Shown in pieces: positions 26,447 through 38,200 of a stretch of DNA of 64,000 nt. The stretch is taken from assembly GCF_000745475.1 (NCBI RefSeq), contig NZ_JQJJ01000013.1, positions 372,001-436,000 of the forward strand. The letters are read 5' to 3'. The notes beneath the pieces were generated by a model, which was not told the DNA's origin, made no database searches, and worked only from the letters and a program-made list of their open reading frames with translations. The first letter of the stretch is position 1; the number at the start of each line of letters is the position of its first letter. The stretch is from Allobosea sp. UNC402CLCol. GTDB taxonomy: Bacteria > Pseudomonadota > Alphaproteobacteria > Rhizobiales > Beijerinckiaceae. The translations under genes and the position numbers were made by a program.

Positions 26447-28316
26447 CGGCCTCGGCCGGCGGCGTCCGCCGGCGCGCCAGCCCGTGCTCCGTCTTGTTCC
26501 AGGCGAAGCGCCGGGCGAAGTATTCGTAAAAGGCCATCCAGGCCGCGACCGAGACCAGCCCGTAATAGAGCGGCAGCAACGGCAGCAGCCATAACAGGCT
26601 CGGGTCGCGCCGGCGCAGCGCGCCGATGGCCGGTGGCAGGAACAGCGAGAGCGTGCCGAAGAGCCAGATCGACAGCGCAAAGGCCGATGTCACGGTGGTC
26701 AGCGCGCTCGCCGGGTCGAAGAGCGAGCCCTCCCAATAGGCGATGAGCGTCGCGACCGCGAAAACGGGATAGCCGAGCGCCGTCACGATCGTGCCCAGCG
26801 CCAGCGACGCGAAGGCGAAGGTCGCGGCGAAGCCGGCCTCGCGCAGCAGTTTCAACGGCGCGCGCGAATGCGTCACCGCCGTCTGCATGTAGCCCTTGAT
26901 CCAGCGTGAACGCTGGCTGAGCCAGGCCTTGACCGTGACCGGGGCCTCCTCGCGCGTATCCGACGGCAGATCGCCGATACGGTAGCCGGCCCTGGCCAGC
27001 CGAACCGCGAGATCGGCATCCTCGGTGACGTTCCAGGCGTCCCAGCCGCCCAGCGCCCGAAGCACATCAGTCCGGAAATGATTGGAGGTGCCGCCCAGCA
27101 TGATCGGCAACCGGGCGCGCAGCAGCCCGGGATTGAGCACCTCGAAAAGCCCTGCATATTCCAACGCGAACAAGGCCGGCAGCAGGCCCTCCTCGGCATG
27201 GTCGATCACCAGCCGTGCCTGGAGGCAGGCGAGATCGTCGGAAGCGCGATGGAAGCGTGCTGCCGCCAGCCGCAATTGCTGGGGATCGGGAATGTCCTCG
27301 GCGTCGAAGATGGTGAAGAGGCTCCCGCGCGCCTCGAGCAATGCGAGGTTCAGCGCCCGCGGCTTCGTCCGGGGCTGGCCGGGCGGCACGATCGTGACGG
27401 TGACATGCGCCGGCAGGGACATCGGCGCGAGCGCCGCCCGCATGCCGGCATCTTCAGCTTCGACCAGCAGGCGAATGTCCAGCTTGGCCGGTGGGTAGTC
27501 CAGCTCCGACAGCGCCCGGAGCATCTGCCGCAGCACCGCCTCCTCCCGGTACATCGGCACGGCGACGGTGTAGACCGGCAAACGGCTGTCATCGAGGCGC
27601 CAGCGCTGGGTGCGCCAGAGATCGGGGGAGGTGCGCTCGATCGAGGCCGCAAGCCTGAGCAGGATGAGCCCCAGAAACAGCGGCCCGAGCAGCAGGGCAA
27701 GCGCGAAGAAGCTCTCCAGCGGCGCGAAGATGCCCCCGAGCGTTGCCGTCGCGAGGCCGATGCCGGTCGCGGCGACCTGGCCGCGGCTGGCGCCGGTGCG
27801 GGCGCTGTCACGCGCAAGGCCCGGCTCGTCGAGCCCGGCAGCAGATCGGGCCAGCCCTTCGCCATTGGCCTCCCGCAGGCGGTCCGCGAAGCGACGGGGC
27901 GTGGTGACCGCGACATCGTCGCGGTGGCGCGGCCCGGCCGAGATCATATGGCGCAGGGCGGCGCCTTCGGGCGCGAGCAGGAAGCGCAAGCGCGGGTTCA
28001 CCCGTCCCGCCAAAGGAGCGATGCCGCCGCGCAGGATCGCCTCATGCCGGCCACCGGACGGGAGATCGAAGGCGTCGGTATGGAAAGGCAGGCCGAGCTC
28101 GGCAGCGAGCGCCCGATAATAGCTCTCCTGATCGATCAACCCGAGCGCGAAAACCTCGCGCACCGCGTCGGTGCCGTAGCGCCGCGCGCGACGCGCGGCA
28201 AGGGCAAGGCCGGCCGGCACGACGCCGTGGCGGGGGAGAAAAGCGATCTCGACGGGCAAATCGGCGAAGCCGCGCCCCTGCGGATCGACAACATCGCCCC
28301 GACCGTCGCCCCCCAC
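26391..28316 (-). CDS. Family-2 membrane glycosyltransferase with N-terminal GspE/MshEN-like domain
   Basis: This 641-residue processive-type GT2 synthase starts at GTG 28316; a stop codon closes the frame shortly upstream with no ATG between. The catalytic domain contains TVAVPMYREE, the DxD-type FDAEDIPDP, GGTSNHFRTD, the acceptor aspartate in VTEDADLAVR and QRSRWIKGYMQT (QxxRW), all as in cellulose-synthase-like enzymes. One hydrophobic stretch precedes the domain (about 205-230) and four follow it. Residues about 35-160 (GLIDQESYYRALAAELGLPF) resemble the N-terminal domain of type II secretion ATPases, a domain that binds c-di-GMP in MshE. The polysaccharide product is unknown. It overlaps the SCO gene and lies where trpA usually follows trpB. 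Confidence 0.85.
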   Translation of the reverse strand: MGGDGRGDVVDPQGRGFADLPVEIAFLPRHGVVPAGLALAARRARRYGTDAVREVFALGLIDQESYYRALAAELGLPFHTDAFDLPSGGRHEAILRGGIAPLAGRVNPRLRFLLAPEGAALRHMISAGPRHRDDVAVTTPRRFADRLREANGEGLARSAAGLDEPGLARDSARTGASRGQVAATGIGLATATLGGIFAPLESFFALALLLGPLFLGLILLRLAASIERTSPDLWRTQRWRLDDSRLPVYTVAVPMYREEAVLRQMLRALSELDYPPAKLDIRLLVEAEDAGMRAALAPMSLPAHVTVTIVPPGQPRTKPRALNLALLEARGSLFTIFDAEDIPDPQQLRLAAARFHRASDDLACLQARLVIDHAEEGLLPALFALEYAGLFEVLNPGLLRARLPIMLGGTSNHFRTDVLRALGGWDAWNVTEDADLAVRLARAGYRIGDLPSDTREEAPVTVKAWLSQRSRWIKGYMQTAVTHSRAPLKLLREAGFAATFAFASLALGTIVTALGYPVFAVATLIAYWEGSLFDPASALTTVTSAFALSIWLFGTLSLFLPPAIGALRRRDPSLLWLLPLLPLYYGLVSVAAWMAFYEYFARRFAWNKTEHGLARRRTPPAEAVSSGEATPSPPAPVPVRY

Positions 28317-28450
28317 GGTCCAATCCCGTCCGACGCCACGCCAGCCGGGCGCCCAGCACGCCCGGCAAACCTATGGTTGCGGTTTCAGGCGCGCGAGTCG
28401 AGTCGCGAAGTCGTACGACTTTCGGAATTTCCGGGCCGACGGGCGTGCCG

Positions 28451-29664
<1,214 letters not shown>

Positions 29665-29668
<4 letters not shown>

Positions 29669-30345
29669 GCCGTCAAACCTTCCTGCATTGCCGCCGCGGC
29701 CTTGCGGGCCGATGCGATGAATTCCGCGATCCGGGCCGGATCCTTGACGCCCGGCGCGCGCTCGACGCCGCTTGATACGTCAACGCCGGCCGGCCGGGTC
29801 ACCCGGATCGCCTCCGCGACATTCGCCGGATCGAGCCCGCCCGATAGCATGAAGCGCAGCGCAGGGTCGAGGCCGGTCAGCAATGTCCAGTCGAAGGCGC
29901 GGCCATGCCCGCCGGGGAAGGCGGCGTCCTTCGGCGGCTTGGCATCGAGCAGGATGCGATCGACCACGGCCGCATAGCGCGGGACGCGATCCAGATCGGC
30001 CGCCGTCGCGACGCCGAGCGCCTTCATCACCGGCCTGCCGCTCGCCGAGGCGATGGCCGCGGCGAGCTCCGGCGATTCCGAGCCATGCAATTGCAGCCGG
30101 TCCGGCTTCAGCAATTCCACCAGATCGGCCGCGCGCTTTTCGTCCCAATCGACGATCAGCGCGACGATTTCCGCCTTGCCGCGCGCCTGTGCGGCGAGTT
30201 CCGCAGCGCGTTCCGGCGTGACGAAGCGCGGGCTCTTCGGATGGAAGACGAAGCCGATCATGTCGGCGCCGCCGCTGAGCGCCGCGTCCAGCGTCTCGGG
30301 AGTCGAGAGGCCGCAGATCTTGATCGTTAAGGCTGCGTTTACCAT
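29665..30345 (-). CDS. trpF: Phosphoribosylanthranilate isomerase
   Basis: This 226-residue TIM-barrel enzyme converts phosphoribosylanthranilate to CdRP in tryptophan synthesis. Signatures are [16 protein letters not shown] with the catalytic cysteine at the N-terminus, [12 protein letters not shown], the catalytic aspartate in [11 protein letters not shown], the phosphate-binding [15 protein letters not shown], and [16 protein letters not shown] near the end. It lies upstream of trpB with a 4-nt overlap. The gap to the divergent TAXI gene (178 nt) probably holds the promoter, though I see no clear hexamers or leader peptide. Confidence 0.96.
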
Positions 30346-30523
30346 CGTTCCGTCTTAGCGCCGGTTTGAAAGCCTTCACGCTGAGGGCTTCGATTGCCGG
30401 ACGGGCATCTAGCATAGTCGCGTCATCTGCGCAGTGGGCCGATTCCATGCCACACTTGCGACATGGTGGCGAAGGAAGCGATGCTGTAACGGGGCGAAGA
30501 CAAGGGGCGTAGCCGGTTTCGCG

Positions 30524-31810
30524 ATGCGGTGGAGCGTATTGACCATTGCGGCGGCCCTGCTCGCCATCCTCGGCGTCACCGCCGCAGCCCTCTATATCTA
30601 TAGCCAACCGCGCACGCTGCGCCTCGCAGTGGGGCCGCTCGGCTCGGAGGATGCGCGCATGGCCGCCGCCTTCGTGCAGGGGCTCAACCGGGATAAGGCC
30701 GATGTCCGCATCCGCCTCCTCCTGACCGAGGGGGCCGAGGACAGCGCGAAGCGGATCGATGCCGGCGAAGCCGACCTCGCCTTGCTTCGGGCCGATATCG
30801 CCATGCCCTCGACGGCCGACACCGTGCTCATCACCCGCCGGACCTTTCCCTTCATCATCACGACGAAGGAGACCGCGATCGGCCGCATCGCCGATCTGCG
30901 CGGCCGCAGGATCGGTGTCGGACGCAATCCGGCCGGCAATATCGTGCTGCTGAAGCGGGTGCTGGCGCAGTACGAGGTGAGGCCGGAAGAGGTCGAGATC
31001 GTCGGGCTGACACAGGACGAGATCGTCACCGCGGCGAAGGACAGGCGCATCGACGCCTTCTTCTCGATCAATGCGGTCGGCTCCCACACCAACAATGACG
31101 GCTTGCGCCGGCTGCGCGAGGCCTGGGGCGAGGATCCGGTGCTGATCCCGATCCGCGAAGCCGATGCGCTCGCGGCTCATTACCGCGCGATCGAGACCGG
31201 CGAGATCGTGCGCGGCGCGCTGGGCGGCGACCCGCCGCGCCCGGCCGAGAGCCTGCAGACCATCGCAATCACCTCGCGCCTCGTCGCCGCCCAGAGCCTC
31301 GACGACACGCTCGTCGGCAACCTGACCAAGGATATCCTCGCGCTCAGGCTCACGCTGGCGAGCGAGCTGCCCGCGATCCAGGCGCTGGAGACGCCCTCGA
31401 CCGACAAGGATGCGCCGCTGCCGGTCCATACCGGCGCCGCCGCCTATATCGATGGCGAGCAGGAGAGCTTCTTCGACCGCTATGGCGACTGGTTCTATAT
31501 CGGCGCGATGGCGCTGTCGGCGCTCGGCACCGGCGCGGCCACGATCCTCGGCCGCGAGGGCGCCACCCGCCGCCGCCGCGCCATGGCCGGCCTCGACACA
31601 TTGCTGGAGCTGCTCGGCACCATCCGCTCCTGCGAGGACGAGGCGGAACTGGCCCGGCTCGGCCGCGAGGCGGACATGGTCCTGACCCGCGTGCTCGCCG
31701 ATTATGCCAAGGGCGATCTCGATGCGGCCGCGCTCGCGGCCTACCGCCTCGCCATCGATCAGGTCGGCCGGGCCGTCGCCGAGCGGCAGCGGGCACTGGC
31801 CGAAGGTTGA
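30524..31810 (+). CDS. TAXI-family TRAP-type solute-binding protein
   Basis: This protein of about 428 residues resembles TAXI-type TRAP transporter receptors. Residues 3-27 are a hydrophobic signal anchor without an obvious cleavage site. The binding domain (about 30-310) includes LRLAVGPLGSEDARMAAAF and RGRRIGVGRNPAGN. A second hydrophobic segment (about 325-345) is followed by a charged cytoplasmic tail with LDTLLELLGTIRSCEDEAEL. Tethering to the membrane at both ends is unlike classical soluble TRAP receptors. No TRAP permease gene is adjacent, so the transporter partner is elsewhere or the protein acts as a sensor. Confidence 0.78.
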   Translation: MRWSVLTIAAALLAILGVTAAALYIYSQPRTLRLAVGPLGSEDARMAAAFVQGLNRDKADVRIRLLLTEGAEDSAKRIDAGEADLALLRADIAMPSTADTVLITRRTFPFIITTKETAIGRIADLRGRRIGVGRNPAGNIVLLKRVLAQYEVRPEEVEIVGLTQDEIVTAAKDRRIDAFFSINAVGSHTNNDGLRRLREAWGEDPVLIPIREADALAAHYRAIETGEIVRGALGGDPPRPAESLQTIAITSRLVAAQSLDDTLVGNLTKDILALRLTLASELPAIQALETPSTDKDAPLPVHTGAAAYIDGEQESFFDRYGDWFYIGAMALSALGTGAATILGREGATRRRRAMAGLDTLLELLGTIRSCEDEAELARLGREADMVLTRVLADYAKGDLDAAALAAYRLAIDQVGRAVAERQRALAEG

Positions 31811-31821
31811 GCCCGTTCACC

Positions 31822-31848
31822 TTTCGGCACCGGCTGCGGTTGCCGAAA
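31822..31848 (+). terminator. Hairpin after the TAXI gene
   Basis: TTTCGGCA (31822-31829) pairs perfectly with TGCCGAAA (31841-31848) across an 11-nt loop that can pair further with one bulge. It lies 12 nt after the stop codon and lacks a T-run, so it is a weak or factor-dependent terminator at best. Confidence 0.35.
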
Positions 31849-31963
31849 CGGCCGCCAACGTTTATGTGCAGCGCAACGAATTCCAGATTCACGTGAAACG
31901 GGCTGCGCCGGCAGGGCTTTGAACCTGACCGGCTCGTGGCCTTGAAAGCAAGGCCCTATCCGC

Positions 31964-33787
31964 ATGTCCATGCGCAACATCGCCATCATCGCGCACGTCG
32001 ACCATGGCAAGACCACGCTCGTCGACAAGCTGCTGCAGCAGTCCGGCACCTACCGCGACAACCAGCGCGTCATCGAGCGCGTGATGGATTCCAACGACCT
32101 CGAGAAGGAGCGCGGCATCACCATCCTGGCCAAGGCGACCTCGGTCGTCTGGAAGGACACGCGCATCAACATTGTCGACACCCCCGGCCACGCCGATTTC
32201 GGCGGCGAGGTCGAGCGCATCCTGAACATGGTCGATTCGGCCATCGTGCTGGTCGACGCGGCCGAGGGCCCGATGCCGCAGACCAAGTTCGTGGTCTCCA
32301 AGGCGCTGAAGCTCGGCCTCAAGCCCATCGTGGCGATCAACAAGGTCGACAAGCCCGACGCCCGCACCACCGAAGTCATCAATGAGGTCTTCGATCTCTT
32401 CGCCGCGCTCGACGCGACCGACGAGCAGCTCGACTTCCCGATCCTCTACGGTTCGGGCAAGCAGGGCTGGATGGCGCATGATCCGGCCGGCCCGCAGGAC
32501 CAGGGCCTGGCCCCGATGTACGACCTGATCCTCTCGCATGTGCCCGAGCCGCGCGTCGAGGAAGGCCCGTTCCGGATGATCGGCACGCTGCTGGAGGCCA
32601 ACCCCTATCTCGGCCGCATCATCACCGGCCGCGTGGTCTCCGGCACGGCCAAGCCGAACCAGCAGATCAAGGTGCTCTCGGGCGACGGCTCCACCGTCGA
32701 GACCGGCCGCATCACCAAGATCCTCGCCTTCCGCGGCCTCGAGCGCACGCCGATCGAGGAAGCGATTCCGGGCGACATCGTCTCGATCGCGGGCCTGGTG
32801 AAGGGCTCGGTCGCCGACACCTTCTGCGACCCCTCCGTCACCGAGCCGATCGAGGCCCAGCCGATCGACCCGCCGACGGTGTCGATGACCTTCATGGTCA
32901 ACGACTCGCCGCTCGCCGGCACCGAGGGCGACAAGGTCACCACCCGCGTCATCCGCGACCGCCTGCTCAAGGAGGCCGAGGGCAATGTCGCGCTGAAGAT
33001 CGAGGAAGCCTCCGACAAGGACAGCTACATCGTCTCCGGCCGCGGTGAATTGCAGCTCGCGATCCTGATCGAGACGATGCGCCGCGAGGGCTTCGAGCTC
33101 GGCGTCTCGCGTCCCCGCGTCGTGCTCAAGCGCGACGAGAGCGGCCAGCTCCTGGAGCCGATCGAGGAGGTCATCATCGACGTCGACGAGGAGCATTCCG
33201 GCGTCGTCGTACAGAAGATGTCGGAGCGCAAGGCCGACATGCTGGAGATGCGTCCCTCCGGCGGCAATCGCCTGCGCCTGATGTTCCATGCCCCGACGCG
33301 CGGCCTGATCGGCTATCAGGGCGAGCTCCTGACCGACACGCGTGGCACGGCGATCATGAACCGCCTGTTCCATGACTACCTGCCCTACAAGGGCGAGATC
33401 GGCGGGCGCCGCAACGGCGTGCTGATCGCGATGGAGACCGGCGAGGCCGTCGCCTACGCGCTGTGGAACCTCGAAGATCGCGGCCCGATGATGATCGAGC
33501 CCGGCTGGAAGGTCTATCAGGGCATGATCGTCGGCGAGCACACCCGCGAGAACGACCTCGAGGTGAACGTGCTCAAGGGCAAGAAGCTCACCAACATCCG
33601 CACGACGTCGAAGGACGAGGCCGTGCGCCTGACGCCGCCGATCCGCATGACGCTGGAGCGCTCGCTGGCCTGGATCGACGACGACGAGCTCGTCGAGGTC
33701 ACGCCGAAGTCGATCCGCCTGCGCAAGGCCATCCTCGACCCCAACGAGCGCAAGCGCTCGCAGAAGATGAAGGCCGAAGTGGCCTGA
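31964..33787 (+). CDS. typA: Ribosome-associated GTPase TypA/BipA
   Basis: This 607-residue translational GTPase helps 50S maturation and stress adaptation. The GTPase domain has G1 [16 protein letters not shown]2 [12 protein letters not shown]3 [12 protein letters not shown] and G4 NKVDKPDAR. These are followed by EF-Tu-like domain II, EF-G-like domains III and V, and the BipA-specific C-terminal domain with [28 protein letters not shown]. The start is ATG 31964. It has its own strong terminator and seems monocistronic. Confidence 0.97.
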   Translation: MSMRNIAIIAHVDHGKTTLVDKLLQQSGTYRDNQRVIERVMDSNDLEKERGITILAKATSVVWKDTRINIVDTPGHADFGGEVERILNMVDSAIVLVDAAEGPMPQTKFVVSKALKLGLKPIVAINKVDKPDARTTEVINEVFDLFAALDATDEQLDFPILYGSGKQGWMAHDPAGPQDQGLAPMYDLILSHVPEPRVEEGPFRMIGTLLEANPYLGRIITGRVVSGTAKPNQQIKVLSGDGSTVETGRITKILAFRGLERTPIEEAIPGDIVSIAGLVKGSVADTFCDPSVTEPIEAQPIDPPTVSMTFMVNDSPLAGTEGDKVTTRVIRDRLLKEAEGNVALKIEEASDKDSYIVSGRGELQLAILIETMRREGFELGVSRPRVVLKRDESGQLLEPIEEVIIDVDEEHSGVVVQKMSERKADMLEMRPSGGNRLRLMFHAPTRGLIGYQGELLTDTRGTAIMNRLFHDYLPYKGEIGGRRNGVLIAMETGEAVAYALWNLEDRGPMMIEPGWKVYQGMIVGEHTRENDLEVNVLKGKKLTNIRTTSKDEAVRLTPPIRMTLERSLAWIDDDELVEVTPKSIRLRKAILDPNERKRSQKMKAEVA

Positions 33788-33792
33788 TCGGC

Positions 33793-33824
33793 AATGCCCG
33801 GGTCCTGACCCGGGCATTTTTTTG
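33793..33824 (+). terminator. Rho-independent terminator of typA
   Basis: AATGCCCGGGT pairs with ACCCGGGCATT around a short loop and is followed by seven T's. It lies directly after the typA stop codon. Confidence 0.92.
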
Positions 33825-33966
33825 ATCTGAAGCCGGGTCTGCGCTCAGCGCAGCCCGAAGATGACGCACCGGGCGATTGCCCTCGCGCACGCGCTCTGGT
33901 CCTCTGCGCGCCTCTAGATCATCGCGCGTCCGACCGGACGCGGTCACGGTGATCTATCACGGTGTT

Positions 33967-34017
33967 ATCGCATCGGATTTTTCCGAAAAGTGGAGCCCGC
34001 TTTTCGGTCCGATGCGA
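33967..34017. repeat. Short inverted repeat of a common rhizobial type
   Basis: CGCATCGGA at the left mirrors TCCGATGCG at the right, and the inner arms CCGAAAAG and CTTTTCGG pair around a short GC-rich loop. Similar cruciform-like elements are scattered in Hyphomicrobiales genomes. It lies 20 nt upstream of the aldo/keto reductase start and may affect its leader. Confidence 0.6.
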
Positions 34018-34036
34018 AAGGGGAAGGACCATCGCC

Positions 34037-34969
34037 ATGCAGTTCCGCAATCTCGGCCGCTCGGGCCTGCGCGTCTCGCTCGTCGGCCTCGGCTGCAACA
34101 ATTTCGGCGGCCGCATCGATCTCGAGGCGACGCGCAAGGTCGTCGATGCCGCCATCGAGCACGGCATCACGCTGTTCGACACGGCCGACATCTATGGCGA
34201 GAAGGGCGGTTCGGAGACCGCGCTCGGCCAGGTGCTGGGCGCGCGCCGCAAGGACATCGTGCTCGCCTCCAAATTCGGCATGAAGATGTTCCATGGCGGC
34301 GAGGGCGGCTCTCGCCGCTACATCATGACCGCCGTCGAAGAGTCGCTGCAGCGGCTGAAGACCGACTGGATCGATCTCTACCAGTTCCACAAGCCCGACC
34401 CGCTGACGCCGATCGACGAGACGCTGCGCGCGCTGGAAGACCTCGTGACCCAGGGTAAGGTCCGCTATATCGGCTGCTCCAACATGGTCGCCTGGCAGGT
34501 GGCCGATGCGCAATGGACGGCGCGCGATCTCGGCCTCACCGGCTTCGCCTCGGCGCAGGACGAGTACAGCCTGCTGAAGCGCGGCGCCGAGCAGGATCTG
34601 ATCCCGGCGATCGCCCATTACGGCATGGGTCTGCTGCCCTATTTCCCGCTCGCCAATGGCGCGCTCACCGGCAAGTACAAACGCGGCGCGGCGATGCCGG
34701 AAGGCGCGCGGCTGACCAAGCTGCCGGAGCGCGCCGGCCAGATCTTCAGCGAGGAGAACTGGCGCAAGATCGAGGGGTTGACCGCCTTCGCCGAGCAGCG
34801 CGGCCACAGCCTCGTCGAGCTCGCCTTCTCCTGGCTGGCGGCGCAACCGGTCGTCTCCAGCGTCATCGCCGGCGCGACCAAGCCGGAGCAGATCGCGGCC
34901 AATGTGAAGGCGGCCGACTGGGCCCTGACGGCGGGAGAGCTGGCTGAGATCGATGAGATCGTGAAGTAG
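34037..34969 (+). CDS. Aldo/keto reductase
   Basis: This 310-residue NADPH-dependent oxidoreductase is a TIM barrel. The catalytic tetrad is recognisable: aspartate and tyrosine in LFDTADIYGEKG (about residues 48-59), lysine in LASKFGMK and histidine in LYQFHKPDP. The C-terminal cofactor loop is SVIAGATKPEQIAANV. It resembles the YghZ/potassium-channel-beta-like group of bacterial AKRs, and the substrate is unknown. GGGAAGGACC lies upstream of ATG 34037. It appears to be a single-gene unit between two repeat elements. Confidence 0.9.
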   Translation: MQFRNLGRSGLRVSLVGLGCNNFGGRIDLEATRKVVDAAIEHGITLFDTADIYGEKGGSETALGQVLGARRKDIVLASKFGMKMFHGGEGGSRRYIMTAVEESLQRLKTDWIDLYQFHKPDPLTPIDETLRALEDLVTQGKVRYIGCSNMVAWQVADAQWTARDLGLTGFASAQDEYSLLKRGAEQDLIPAIAHYGMGLLPYFPLANGALTGKYKRGAAMPEGARLTKLPERAGQIFSEENWRKIEGLTAFAEQRGHSLVELAFSWLAAQPVVSSVIAGATKPEQIAANVKAADWALTAGELAEIDEIVK

Positions 34970-34990
34970 GCCCGGAAACGCAACGCGAAC

Positions 34991-35137
34991 CGCTCTCCTG
35001 TAAGGAGAGGGGCAGGGGTGAGGTGTAGGCCGTTTGACCAGTGGGGCGCCCAGCCTTCCCCGCAGCAGCGGCCACCTTACGGAAGCCCGTCCAACGGCCT
35101 TCCCCTCACCCTGCCCTCTCCCTCGGGGAGAGGGGCC
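34991..35137. repeat. Dispersed inverted repeat of the CCCTCACCCTGCCC type
   Basis: The left arm CTCTCCTGTAAGGAGAGGGGCAGGG and the right arm CCCTGCCCTCTCCCTCGGGGAGAGGGG are mutually complementary, and each also folds on itself. Between them is a region around the self-complementary CCGTTTGACC/CCAACGG. Its place between two genes and its layout suggest a non-autonomous dispersed element. Confidence 0.65.
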
Positions 35138-35240
35138 CGCGCCTTCTTCGGGAAGCGCAGGCGCCATTCCTGACAGCTTCGTGCATCCCGTCGCGCCATC
35201 GCCATGGACCGCCCGCGCGCGCCCGCTTATGGTCCGCGCC

Positions 35241-38200
35241 ATGAGCGATAAAGCCACGACCGCCCCCGCCCTGAAGCCCGGCGACCACCTCTTCCTGGTC
35301 GACGGCTCGAACTTCATTTTCCGGGCCTATTTCCAGTCGATCAACCAGGACCGGAAATACAATGCCCGTTCTGACGGCTTGCCGTCCGGAGCGGTCCGGC
35401 TCTTCGCCACCAAGCTCTTTCAGTTCGTGCGCGAGGGCGTGCTCGGCGTCAGGCCGACCCATCTCGCCATCGTCTTCGACAAGTCGGAGAACTCGTTCCG
35501 CAAGGCGATCTACCCGGCCTACAAGGGCAACCGCTCGGAGCCGCCGGCCGATCTCATTCCCCAGTTCCCGCTGATGCGCGAGGCGGTGCGCGCCTTCGGA
35601 CTGATCCCGGTCGAGCAGGATGTCTACGAGGCCGACGACCTGATCGCGACCTATGCGAAGCAGGCGCGCGAGGCCGGCGCCGATGTGCTGATCGTCTCCG
35701 CCGACAAGGACCTGATGCAGCTCGTGCGGCCGGGTGTCGCCATGTACGACCCCGCCTCGGGCGACCAGAAGAAGGGCGCGGGCTTCCGCGCCGAGCGTCG
35801 CATCAGCGAGCCGGAGGTCGTCGAGTATTTCGGCGTCACGCCCGACAAGGTCACCGATGTGCAGGCGCTCGCGGGCGATGCCACCGACAACGTGCCGGGC
35901 GCGCCCGGCATCGGCATCAAGACGGCGGCCCAACTCATCGGCGAATATGGCGATCTCGAAACCCTGCTGGCGCGCGCCGGCGAGATCAAGCAGCCGAAGC
36001 GCCGGGAGACGCTGACCAATCCCGAGGTCGTCGAGAAGGTCCGGATCTCGCACAAGCTCGTCACGCTCGTGGACGACGTGAAGGTCGAGACGCCGCTGGA
36101 GACCCTGACGCTCGATCAGCCGGACCCGGCCAAGCTCATCGCCTTCCTCAAGGCGATGGAATTCACCACCATCACCAAGCGCGTCGCCGAGGCCTATGAG
36201 GCGGATGTCGGCGCCGTCGATGCCGATCCGGCGCTCGCTCCCGGCGGTTCGCGCGCGGCCGAGCTCAAGGCGCTCTATGCCGGCGCCGATGTCATCGAGG
36301 ACGCGGTTTCCGACGTGACGCTGGCCGCCCCGTCAGCCTCGGCCACTCTGCCCGAAGCGACCGGCGGCGAAGCCGGCTGGATGAAGCCCGCCGATCTCGC
36401 TGCATCTCGCAAGAACGAGGCGATCGCGGGCAAGATCGACCGCTCCACATATGAATGCGTGCGCACACTCGCCGATCTCGAACGCTGGATCGGCTGGGCT
36501 TATGAGGCCGGCCATGTCGCTCTCGACACCGAGACGAACTCGCTCGATGCGATGCAGGCCGATCTCGTCGGCATCTCGCTCGCGGTCGCGCCCGGCCGCG
36601 CCTGCTATATCCCGCTGCAGCATCGTGCCGGCGATGGCGGGCTCTTCGATGAAGGTCTGCTGCCCGAGCAGATTCCGCTGGCGCAGGCCGTGGCGGCGCT
36701 GAAGCCCCTGCTGGCCGACAAAAGCGTGCTCAAGATCGGCCAGAACCTCAAATACGACCTGCTGGTTCTGGAACGCCACGGCCTCACCGTGTCCGCGATC
36801 GAGGACACGATGCTGATCTCCTATGCGCTCGATGCCGGCAGCAACAGCCACGGCATGGACCGGCTCTCCGAGCTCCATCTCGGCCATGAGACGATTCCGT
36901 ATGCGCAGGTCGCCGGCAGCGGCAAGTCGCAGATCACCTTCGACAAGGTGCCGCTCGACAAGGCGACCGACTACGCCGCCGAGGATGCCGACGTCACGCT
37001 CAGGCTCTGGCTCGCGCTGAAGCCACGGCTTGCCGCCGAGAAGAAGACCGCCGTCTATGAGGTTCTGGAACGGCCGATGGTCGCCGTGCTCGCCGCGATG
37101 GAGACGCGCGGCATCGCCATCGACCGGCAGATCCTCTCCCGCCTCTCCGGCGATTTCGCGCAGGGGCTGGCGCGGCTGGAGGACGAGATCTACGAGCTCG
37201 CCGGCGAGAAGTTCACCATCGGCAGCCCGAAGCAGCTCGGCGACATCCTGTTCGGCAAGATGGGGCTGGCAGGAGCCAAGAAGACCGCGACCGGCCAATG
37301 GGCGACGGGCGCCGGCGTGCTCGAAGACCTCGCGGAGCAGGGCCATCCGCTGCCCTCCAAGATTCTGGAGTGGCGCCAGCTTGCCAAGCTGAAATCGACC
37401 TATACGGACTCGCTACCCGCCTATGTGAACCCTCAGACCAACCGGGTCCACACCTCCTATGCGCTGGCGGCGACGACGACGGGTCGGCTCTCCTCCTCCG
37501 AGCCCAATCTGCAGAACATCCCGATCCGCACCGAGGCCGGGCGCAAGATCAGGACGGCCTTCATTCCGGAAAAGGGCTTCAAGCTGGTCTCGGCCGATTA
37601 CAGCCAGATCGAACTACGCCTGCTCGCCCATATCGCCGAAATTCCGCAGCTCCGGCAGGCTTTCGCGGATGGCATCGACATCCATGCGATGACGGCCTCC
37701 GAGATGTTCGGCGTTCCCGTCCAGGGCATGCCGAGCGAGGTGCGCCGCCGCGCCAAGGCGATCAATTTCGGCATCATCTACGGCATCTCGGCCTTCGGGC
37801 TGGCCAACCAGCTCGGCATCGGCCGCGAGGAGGCCAGCGCATATATCCGCAAGTATTTCGAGCGCTTCCCCGGCATCCGCGACTATATGGACCAGACCAA
37901 GACCCATGTGCGTGCCCATGGCCAGGTCACCACGATCTTCGGCCGCGTCTGCCATTTCCCGGCGGTGGCCTCGAAGAACCCGTCCGAGCGCGCCTTCGTC
38001 GAGCGCCAGGCGATCAACGCCCCGATCCAGGGCTCGGCCGCCGACATCATCCGCCGGGCCATGACCCGCATGGACGCGGCGCTCGCCGCCCAGCGGCTCA
38101 ATGCCCGCATGCTGTTGCAGGTCCATGACGAGCTCGTCTTCGAGGTTCCCGACGAGGAGGTCGAGAAGACGCTGCCGGTGATCGAGAGGGTGATGATCGA

